Of a DNA stretch of 64,000 bases, positions 58,401 through 64,000 are shown piece by piece; the first letter of the stretch is position 1, and each line of letters begins with the position of its first letter. Under the pieces are notes generated by a model, which was not told the origin of the DNA, made no database searches, and worked only from the letters and a program-made list of their open reading frames with translations. This DNA comes from Nocardia cyriacigeorgica. Lineage in GTDB: Bacteria > Actinomycetota > Actinomycetes > Mycobacteriales > Mycobacteriaceae. The position numbers and the translations under genes were made by a program. The stretch lies in assembly GCF_010858045.1 (NCBI RefSeq), contig NZ_JAAGVC010000015.1, positions 47,017 to 111,016 of the forward strand, read 5' to 3'.

Positions 58401-58980
58401 GCGAGATCATGTCGATGTTGTTGGCCAGGTTGTGCCAGCTCACCCGCACCCCGCGCGGCGTGCCGGTGGACCCGGAGGTGAACTGGAGCAGCGCGCACGG
58501 ATCCGGCGCGCCGAAAACGCGCTCCGCCGGGGCCGGCGGCAAGGTCGCCGGGTCGACGACGACCGGCTCATCGGTACGCCCCGCCTCCACCATCGCGCGC
58601 CGGGCCAGCTGCTCGAACTCGACCGAGGTCACCACCACCCGCGGCTGCGCCTGCGCCAGGATCGCGGCCACATGACTGATGTACTGGTCGAGATCGCCGA
58701 ACATCGGCGGCGCCACGGGCGTGAATACCCCGCCACATGCCCACACCGCGTAGAACGCTGCCGTACAAGGAAACCCGGTCGGCATGACCACACAGGCGCC
58801 GTCGCCGCTGCCCATACCGTGCTCGCGCATCACCTGCGCGATCGACCAGGTGAGGTCGGCCAGTTCGGCGTAACTGCGGTAATCCCAGCCGTCGGCCTCG
58901 TCCGCGAAATGGATGCCGGTGGCGGCGTCCGGCTCGACGAGCCACTGCCGCACCGTCGCCACCTGATCGATCTCACTCAT
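55471..58980 (-). CDS. Acyl-AMP ligase fused to a nucleotidyltransferase domain
   Basis: An 1169-residue two-part enzyme. Residues 1 to about 545 are an adenylating ligase, FAAL-like. The ATP motif is FTSGSTGTPRGV (about 165-177), YGLAEATL follows, YTGDAGF is A7, and SSGKPRRR holds the catalytic Lys (about 538). After a Pro/Ala linker, residues about 600-700 are a polymerase-beta-type domain: FEGSLAEGFGNEGSDVDFLVV has the Gly-Ser and Asp-x-Asp of NTases. The last 450 residues are helical and unrecognised. The ligase would load the ACP. What the NTase modifies is unknown. The ATG overlaps the PEP-synthase-like gene by 8 nt. Confidence 0.85.
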   Translation of the reverse strand: MSEIDQVATVRQWLVEPDAATGIHFADEADGWDYRSYAELADLTWSIAQVMREHGMGSGDGACVVMPTGFPCTAAFYAVWACGGVFTPVAPPMFGDLDQYISHVAAILAQAQPRVVVTSVEFEQLARRAMVEAGRTDEPVVVDPATLPPAPAERVFGAPDPCALLQFTSGSTGTPRGVRVSWHNLANNIDMISRLIDWRPGEAMVSWLPLYHDMGLVGAFLTTVTNQGELYLMRPDQFVRDPVRWLRAMTRAQHSPSPSFALGYVAHRVRPEDIAELDLSGWRTLAVGSEPVEVADLQSFAELAGRQGFSMNAYTLAYGLAEATLMVTSSARGRPVTALRLDNAALRFGAPVAVLEEQPLDDNHRVDGAGWITGLGYSTPESTVRVVDEEGNDLPDGTLGEMVVVGDSVALGYSGPPSPGSSTRIEDGVLYTGDAGFLHRGEVFVLGRMGSSLKVRGRSVFMEDIESRVAQETGITKGKLAAVAITEAGAQGIALFAESAPGEWITEARKIIRGELGPAQTATIVTGPRGLIRRTSSGKPRRRHMWQLFADGALDGAVVHEADGTASSAATGAAPADAGTPTPTLSADRTRELLDAALAQVAIPADSAVLFEGSLAEGFGNEGSDVDFLVVAPGAEELPTLPTVLFIDGRRVEVRTRSEAQLRRQLDTVAQAADPTVLDEDLLNRCQRFLRATVVRSGTPAIDDLRAALPHGEFAAALADWWAARARQALRYAVALRTLGADAEAREWAQDGLRQAMKAWAAGVNETYLETKWLPQQLTRIGADERITRFHDLLTGGHAAIACATGEQIGADGAGEADSVRPQGILGAGTERALEQRLWWEQLLALAADLGVTGVADDADQILFARVPGVTTWKIGERIHVIREDRDVFVLSERGGRAWRSVVFRHSLAAVLGRASTDLRAELAEFLRLGLVGLHWRGDRPIEPALAMCKPLRPYTPVPSWAAPTLGVTGAVSTDPIATLSPLPAPRFTECAMNLVWSNIVLENAREDLAGAVKNAQGAVADIAAHRMIAMAVRVLLSAFGIHPLPADVAPVETVRRLLPPHAGRRGELLDALETAQAVRFSTAIGSGADMMAGFAAIDDFVVLVRAVAGGADFPASFDSREQWRRTLAIGYDWLRIAGYLDTDLPLDEARDLLSTGGRQPHLRESETS

Positions 58981-61720
58981 CGCCGGGCTCCGCTCCGGAC
59001 AGCACCGTCACAGTCCCCGTGGTTCCGTCCACCCGTATCCGCATTCCCGTCCGTATCCGCTTGGTGATGTCCTTGACCTGCACAACCGTCGGCACGCCGA
59101 GTTCGCGCGCCACGATCGCGACGTGGGTGAGGGGGCTGCCCCGCTCGATCACCAACGCCGACGCGGACGGCAGCGCCGCCACCCATCCGGGGTCGGTGCG
59201 GTAGGCGATCAGGATGCCTCCGGCGACGTCACGGGGCTCGTCTACCATAACCGCGCCGCCCTCGACCACACCGGATGATGACGGCGTGCCTGCCAGGACG
59301 GTACCCGGGGTCGCGGGCGGGGTATCGGTGACGGGAACCCAGCCCTGGGAAGCCAGCTCCGGCCGGCCGAACGTGGCACCGACCGTGCTGAACCGCGCGG
59401 GCGCCACCAGCTCGGCATCCTTGGCGCGCTGCACCTTTCGCGCCGTCACCAGATCGCGGTAGCTGCTGGTATCGGCGCCCTCATAGCTACCGCGCAACTC
59501 CTGCACGGTGAGGTAGAAGACATCGGAGAACTCGTCGATGACCCCGCGCGCGGCCAGATCGCGACCCATCACCCGGATCATCCGCTTCACCATGCCGAAC
59601 GCCCTGGTGCGGCAGAACCGCAACCGCTCACGGTGCGCCGCACACCGGGATACCTTGGCGCGCAGCCGTTCATAGATCCGGCGGCGCACACCGGTCAGAT
59701 GCGCGTCGAGGTAGGCGTCGGCTTCGGCGGCCCGATCGGGCTGCTGCCCGGCCTGCCCCACCCGGCCGAGCGCGCTGCGCAGCATCACGAACAGGCTCGC
59801 CGGATCCTCGCGCAGATCCGGGGTCTCCAATTTCAGCTCGTCCAGGCTGCGGTAGCCATAGCGGTCGATATAGGCGTCGACCTCGGCACGGAATGCCGCA
59901 TGGGTTTCGCTCGCGTGCAGCTGACGGTAGACCTGTTGCGGTTCGGTCGAATTGACGAGTGCGGTCAGTTCCGGGTCGGCGTGCACCGTCTCGGCCATCG
60001 CGGTCAGCGCACGGGCCGGTTCCGCCGATTCCACATCCGCGCCCGGCCCGACGACCGCGTACAGGAACCATTCCGGCGCCTTGGGCTGGAACAGCTTGGT
60101 GAGCAGGAACATCGCGCCGGTGCAGGTGAGCAGGATGGCGTCGAGCACCATCAGCGGCCCCCAGCGGCGCACCAGGTCGGCGTCGACCCTGCGGTACGCG
60201 GCGTAGGCCTGCTCTCCGGTGAGGGTGGTGTAGTCGAGTGCCTCGTATTCGTCGTAGACCCGGTAGAACTCGGTGAGGAACTGCTCGACCAGCGCGTCGA
60301 TGCCGAACAGCCTGCGCAGGTAGGTGACGGTGGTGACCGTGCGCGAGCGGATTCGTTCGGCCGTCGAGCCGAAGGTGTAGGGCCGCAAGGTTTTCGCGAT
60401 CTCATCGGGCAGCGGTTCGTCCACCCCGAGCGCCGCCTCCAGCACCTTACGGTTGAGCGGATAGCCAGGGGCGATACCGACCATGCGATACCAGTGCAGC
60501 AGGTTGTAGTAGACCCGGCCGTGGAAATAGCCGAGCAGCACCGGCGTCCACGCGTCGGTCTGGCGCAGCTGCTCGGCGGGCACCTTCAGCGATTCGGCGT
60601 AACCGCGGTAGACGCGACCGTAGATATCGGCGGCGGTGGTGTAGGTCAGCGGCGAGGTGAGGCCGCTGAAGCTCTCGATGATGTTGGAGTTGTCCCAGAT
60701 CCGGGTCTCGCCGTCGGGCACCGCCTCGCCTGCGCCGCGGATCAGCGCGGCCTCGGCCACCGCCCGGTCCGCCACGGACGCGAGTGCGGTGGTGATGGGG
60801 CGGGCCTGCAGGAACCAGATGCCGTCGTCGTCGATGGCCCATTCGATGTCCTGTGCGGCGCCCAGCTCGGCCTCGAGCTTGCGGCCCAGCTCCGCGAGGG
60901 CGGCGATCTCGGTCGGCGTCAGCGCAAGGCGTTCGCGGCGCGCGGCGTCGACCTCGCTGGTCGTCGCGCCACCGAGCTCACTGGGCAGGACGGCGCGGTC
61001 CTTGTCACCGATGACGGTGTCCAGCACCGTGCCCGCACGGTCCACGACCACCGAATCGGCATCGACCGCGCCCGAAACCAGGCCCTCTCCCAGTCCGTAG
61101 ACGGCGCTGATCACCAGCTCATCGGGCGACCCACTCGCCGGATTCGCGGTGAACATCACCCCACTGACCCGGGCGGGCACCAGCCGCTGCAACACCACCG
61201 CGACGGCCGCGACCCTCGGCTGATCGTGGGCGAACGCGTAGTCGATCGATCGCTGCGAGAAGGCCGAGGCCCAGCAGGCCCGCACCTGGCGCCGCACCGC
61301 GTCCTCGCCGTCGACATTGAGGAACGAATCGAATTGACCGGCATAGGAATGCGCAGGCCCGTCCTCGGCGGCGACCGAGGAACGTACCGCGACGGCCCCG
61401 CCGCCGAGCCGGCGATAACCCTCCCCGATCAGCTCGGCGACGTCTGCGGGCAGATCGCCGGATTCGATCGCCGACCGCAACGCCACGCCGGCAGCGGAGG
61501 CCGCCTCGGGCGTGTCGGCCGCGGCGAACGCCGCGATCTGCTCGTCCAGACCCGCACCTGCGGCGAACGCGTCGAAGACGTCGGTGCCGAGCACCGCCCA
61601 CTCCGGTACCGCGAATCCGCTGTTGTGCAGGATGTGCAATCCGCGGGCCTTACCGCCTGCCGAGGCCGAGATGGCCTCCGAGTCGGTCCACGGTCCGAGC
61701 AGCTGCACGCTTCCTCCCAT
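58973..61720 (-). CDS. PEP-synthase-like phosphotransferase (phospho-His type)
   Basis: A 915-residue protein. The ATP-grasp part (1-330) has AVRSSVAAEDGPAHSYAGQFDSFLNV and GVMFTANPASG. A large middle region (330-790) is unrecognised. The mobile His domain is at the C-terminus: GTPSSSGVVEGGAVMV and GSPLTHVAIVAREL, with the phospho-His at about residue 865. There is no PEP-binding TIM barrel. This layout matches rifampicin phosphotransferase rather than true PEP synthase, so it may transfer phosphate from ATP to a small molecule. GGGAG is 8 nt before the ATG. It is the first gene of the eight-gene chain. Confidence 0.85.
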   Translation of the reverse strand: MGGSVQLLGPWTDSEAISASAGGKARGLHILHNSGFAVPEWAVLGTDVFDAFAAGAGLDEQIAAFAAADTPEAASAAGVALRSAIESGDLPADVAELIGEGYRRLGGGAVAVRSSVAAEDGPAHSYAGQFDSFLNVDGEDAVRRQVRACWASAFSQRSIDYAFAHDQPRVAAVAVVLQRLVPARVSGVMFTANPASGSPDELVISAVYGLGEGLVSGAVDADSVVVDRAGTVLDTVIGDKDRAVLPSELGGATTSEVDAARRERLALTPTEIAALAELGRKLEAELGAAQDIEWAIDDDGIWFLQARPITTALASVADRAVAEAALIRGAGEAVPDGETRIWDNSNIIESFSGLTSPLTYTTAADIYGRVYRGYAESLKVPAEQLRQTDAWTPVLLGYFHGRVYYNLLHWYRMVGIAPGYPLNRKVLEAALGVDEPLPDEIAKTLRPYTFGSTAERIRSRTVTTVTYLRRLFGIDALVEQFLTEFYRVYDEYEALDYTTLTGEQAYAAYRRVDADLVRRWGPLMVLDAILLTCTGAMFLLTKLFQPKAPEWFLYAVVGPGADVESAEPARALTAMAETVHADPELTALVNSTEPQQVYRQLHASETHAAFRAEVDAYIDRYGYRSLDELKLETPDLREDPASLFVMLRSALGRVGQAGQQPDRAAEADAYLDAHLTGVRRRIYERLRAKVSRCAAHRERLRFCRTRAFGMVKRMIRVMGRDLAARGVIDEFSDVFYLTVQELRGSYEGADTSSYRDLVTARKVQRAKDAELVAPARFSTVGATFGRPELASQGWVPVTDTPPATPGTVLAGTPSSSGVVEGGAVMVDEPRDVAGGILIAYRTDPGWVAALPSASALVIERGSPLTHVAIVARELGVPTVVQVKDITKRIRTGMRIRVDGTTGTVTVLSGAEPGDE

Positions 61721-61794
61721 CGCTCCCGGTCGATACCGGGCAGCTCATATTCTCGGGCCCCCCGCGATCACGAAGGGCCCGCGACCGAGTAAAT

Positions 61795-61850
61795 CCGAGC
61801 ATTGTCTGTATATCCGAGAATTGACCATGGTGTTAGCTCACAATCCTCGG
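61795..61850. promoter_or_regulatory. Three CCGAGnATTG motifs in the divergent promoter region
   Basis: Copies are CCGAGCATTG (61795-61804), CCGAGAATTG (61814-61823), both direct, and an inverted CCGAGGATTG (61841-61850 on the minus strand). The two direct copies share a 12-bp core and are 19 bp apart. A -35-like TTGACC (61821-61826) overlaps. The 240-bp gap (61721-61960) also has two GGGCCC boxes (61755, 61775). Confidence 0.5.
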
Positions 61851-61960
61851 GTCCCCGGCAGCACCACACCATTCGGTACGGCATCGGCGGCCGACACACC
61901 GGCGGCGACCACTAAGCTGTCGGGCAGCGTCGGTGGGTGCGGTGAGGATGTGATCGGGTC

Positions 61961-62665
61961 GTGAGTTGGACGTTCACCCCGGACGAGTTCGCCCATATCT
62001 GGCGCGAAACCGACCAGGACCGGCATCCATACCCCTTGCGCATCCTGGAAACTCCACGCACCGAACGCGAGGCCGACGCGCTGCGCGCCGAACTGACCAC
62101 CCGGCTGCCGCTGGGCGCCGACCCCGATCTGTCGGCCTGCCTGCGCATACTCGCCGCCCCGCACACCAGGATCGTCGCCGTCGGCGGCGGGCACACCGCG
62201 GGCAGTGAGATCCGGCTGCTGGCCGCGGCCGTCTTCGATCGCGGAGTGCTCGCCGTCCAGGAACCCGGACGCACGCCGGATTTCGGTGGGCAGGTCCGCG
62301 TCTCCATCGGCCACAGCGCCAAACTCGGCACCCGCATCGCCGCGCTGCTCCCCAGGACACCCGCAGGACGCGAACCGGCTCGCGCCGCCGCGATCGACGC
62401 GATCCGCGACGACGAGGTGGTGGTCGCCACCGAACGTGCGGCGCTACCGATCCGGCGCCTGCTGCTACGACCGCACACCGCCGAAGGCCATATCCGCATC
62501 GAGGCACGCCTGGACCGGCCGACACCGCCCGCGCCGGTGCACTACACCTGGATCGATGTCGAGGGCGACGGCCGCTATCTCATCAAAGCCGGTGACACCG
62601 TGCACATCGTGCCCGCGAGCAGCGAACAGTTGGCCGCGCAACTGCAAAAGCGGGTGCCTGCCTGA
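61961..62665 (+). CDS. ESX-associated EspG-family chaperone
   Basis: A 234-residue protein. It begins SWTFTPDEFAHIWRETDQDRHPYPLRI, the EspG signature, and continues with the beta-sheet/helix pattern of the family (TAGSEIRLLAAAVFDRGVLAVQEPG). EspG proteins bind PE-PPE or WXG substrates before type VII secretion. The start is GTG at 61961. The following two genes look like its clients, so it heads a small ESX unit. Confidence 0.82.
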   Translation: MSWTFTPDEFAHIWRETDQDRHPYPLRILETPRTEREADALRAELTTRLPLGADPDLSACLRILAAPHTRIVAVGGGHTAGSEIRLLAAAVFDRGVLAVQEPGRTPDFGGQVRVSIGHSAKLGTRIAALLPRTPAGREPARAAAIDAIRDDEVVVATERAALPIRRLLLRPHTAEGHIRIEARLDRPTPPAPVHYTWIDVEGDGRYLIKAGDTVHIVPASSEQLAAQLQKRVPA

Positions 62666-62732
62666 TCCGTTCACCCACTGACCGGCGGCCTCGATTGCGG
62701 CTACGCTGAATCGGACCGAGGAGGGGACAGCG

Positions 62733-63107
62733 ATGACGATCGAGAGCAGCCGAGCTGAAATCGCCCGGTTTCGGCAAGCGGCACACGCGGGCACTGTCAA
62801 GTTCGATCCGGCCGCGGCGCGGCGCTGCGCCGAACTCTACGACCACCAGGTCGATCGCCTCCTACACCTGCAACAGCGGCTGGAATCGGTAGCCGAACCG
62901 CACGGTTTCGGCGGGTTCATCTCGGCACAGCAGTTGCAGGCCGGATTCGGGCACAAGGCGCGCGACGCCGCCGCTCTGCTCGACCACTACATCGAAGCCG
63001 CCTACCGGATGAAAGAGGCGTTCCTGATCAGCGGCGGGCTCTACGAGGAAGCCGACGCCGCCAATGCCGCCGCCGTGCGGGCCGTCGCCGCGAGGCTGCC
63101 ACGATGA
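62733..63107 (+). CDS. Small helical ESX-linked protein
   Basis: A 124-residue helical protein (ARFRQAAHAGTVKFDPAAARRCAELYDHQVDRLLHLQQRL). Length and hairpin-like helices resemble PE/EsxA-type partners. It lacks a clear WXG and ends ...VAARLPR. GGAGGGG lies before the ATG. It overlaps the next gene (ATGA), so it is probably the partner of the proline-rich protein. Confidence 0.7.
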   Translation: MTIESSRAEIARFRQAAHAGTVKFDPAAARRCAELYDHQVDRLLHLQQRLESVAEPHGFGGFISAQQLQAGFGHKARDAAALLDHYIEAAYRMKEAFLISGGLYEEADAANAAAVRAVAARLPR

Positions 63108-64000
63108 GCGGCACCGACCCCGAGTACATCAGCGCGATGGAGCACTTCGAGTCCATGCGGCACGAAGAGATCTACGCGAAGACCCAGGAAATCGACGCGG
63201 CGGCGATCCTGCAGACCTCCGCCGCCTGGCTGGAAGCCGCAGCGGGCCTGTCCACCTCGTTCCCGCTCACCCGCGACAGCGTCGACCGGGTGATGGACGC
63301 GATGGAATGGGAGGGCGCAGCCGCCGACGCCGCGCGTGCCGGCGCCCACAGCTTCGCCGCCTCGGTCGACGAACTCTGCGCGGTCCTCGGGCAGGTCGGC
63401 GCCCGGATCGGTGCGGTCGCCGCCGCGGCGGAAGCGGTGAAACTCGCGGTCGTGCCGCCCGGCGGATCGGGGCCCATCGGCGCCATCGCCCGGCTGCTCG
63501 AAGCCGCGAACGTCATCGACGCGCAGATGGCGCAAGAGGCCTTGCGCCAGGAAGCCGTGCTGGCGATGAACATGATCTACAAACCGGCGTACCAGCTGGC
63601 AGGCACCGGTGTTCCGGCGTTGCCCGACCCGCCGGCGGCTCCGGGACAGCCGGCTCCACTGGCGCCGGCCCCGCAGCAACAGTTGCCCGGCGACCGGGAT
63701 ACGCCACCGAATGGTGCGGCGCCCTCGAATCCCCCACGGGCCCAGCAGGATCCGGACTCCACGACACCCGGCCCGCCGGACGCCGGAACTCCCCCACCGC
63801 AGTCTCGTGGCGAGGACACACCACCCCCTGCCGAGAATCCGCAGGACGACACGCGGCCCGGGCCGCAGGCTTCCCCGCCGCCCGTCCCGCCCGAACCTGC
63901 GCCGGTCCCGAACACGCCCGCCCCGGCACCACCGTCGTCCGATGCCCCGGCTCCGACCGAACCCCCGGCTCCGGCACCACCATCCGCCGAGGCCCCGGCC
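63104..64000 (+). CDS. WXG/PPE-like ESX substrate, proline-rich (partial)
   Basis: The first 299 residues are in the window. The N-terminal domain (1-170) is a helical hairpin with WEG (in MEWEGAAADAARAG), equivalent to the WXG turn. From about residue 170 the chain is Pro/Ala/Gly-rich with many PAP and PPP runs and continues off the right edge. It is coupled to the previous gene by ATGA. It is probably secreted or surface-associated. A longer Pro-rich tail is expected. Confidence 0.75.
   Translation, partial: MSGTDPEYISAMEHFESMRHEEIYAKTQEIDAAAILQTSAAWLEAAAGLSTSFPLTRDSVDRVMDAMEWEGAAADAARAGAHSFAASVDELCAVLGQVGARIGAVAAAAEAVKLAVVPPGGSGPIGAIARLLEAANVIDAQMAQEALRQEAVLAMNMIYKPAYQLAGTGVPALPDPPAAPGQPAPLAPAPQQQLPGDRDTPPNGAAPSNPPRAQQDPDSTTPGPPDAGTPPPQSRGEDTPPPAENPQDDTRPGPQASPPPVPPEPAPVPNTPAPAPPSSDAPAPTEPPAPAPPSAEAPA

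Overview
The window is high-GC actinobacterial DNA, most likely from Nocardia or a close relative in the Mycobacteriales. Three things support this: a gene order that largely follows the M. tuberculosis Rv2397c-Rv2427c block as I remember it, enzymes of glucosylglycerate/lipopolysaccharide metabolism (gpgP and an octT-like gene), and an EspG-type (ESX, type VII secretion) locus at the right edge. No rRNA, tRNA, CRISPR array, phage or insertion sequence was seen.

Layout. 1-2 kb: the end of an AurF-type diiron oxygenase gene and a membrane-anchored Hsp70-like ATPase. 2-6 kb: a sulfate importer operon (subI-cysT-cysW-cysA) behind a structured leader. 6-10.4 kb: an M48 peptidase, two tiny membrane proteins, a methyltransferase with a MerR-type promoter, and a GH15 trehalase-like enzyme. 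10.5-14.7 kb: a dynamin-like GTPase preceded by a repetitive Gly/Pro/Ala protein, resembling iniBA. 15-19.5 kb: lepA, a PemK/MazF-fold protein, aqpZ and rpsT. 19.6-22.1 kb: a regulator/aldo-keto reductase pair and a DUF2798 protein. 22.2-31.4 kb: comEA-comEC-holA (comEC and holA share one uninterrupted frame), then degV, octT, gpgP, rsfS and nadD, all on the minus strand. 31.5-39.5 kb: proA, a MoxR ATPase and a VWA protein, followed by an inserted Hsp90-like/TPR pair.

39.6-50.6 kb is more mosaic: a pentapeptide protein, an HxlR regulator divergent from a truncated Rossmann protein, ribokinase, a nucleic-acid repair group (RecQ-like helicase with a phosphoribosyltransferase-like tail, LigD-type polymerase, RtcB), a 2-hydroxyacid dehydrogenase, a MerR regulator and an O-methyltransferase.

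50.6-61.7 kb is the most interesting part. Eight minus-strand genes are chained by start/stop overlaps: a PEP-synthase-like phosphotransferase, an acyl-AMP ligase fused to a polymerase-beta-type nucleotidyltransferase, an acyl carrier protein, an extended SDR, an NDP-kinase-like protein, an AfsA-type (gamma-butyrolactone synthase family) protein, a nitroreductase and a UbiA prenyltransferase. Together they look like a dedicated pathway for a small lipid-derived molecule, possibly a signal, with unusual phosphoryl/nucleotidyl chemistry. Three copies of CCGAGnATTG lie between it and the divergent EspG gene and are candidate control sites. The window ends inside a proline-rich WXG/PPE-like gene.
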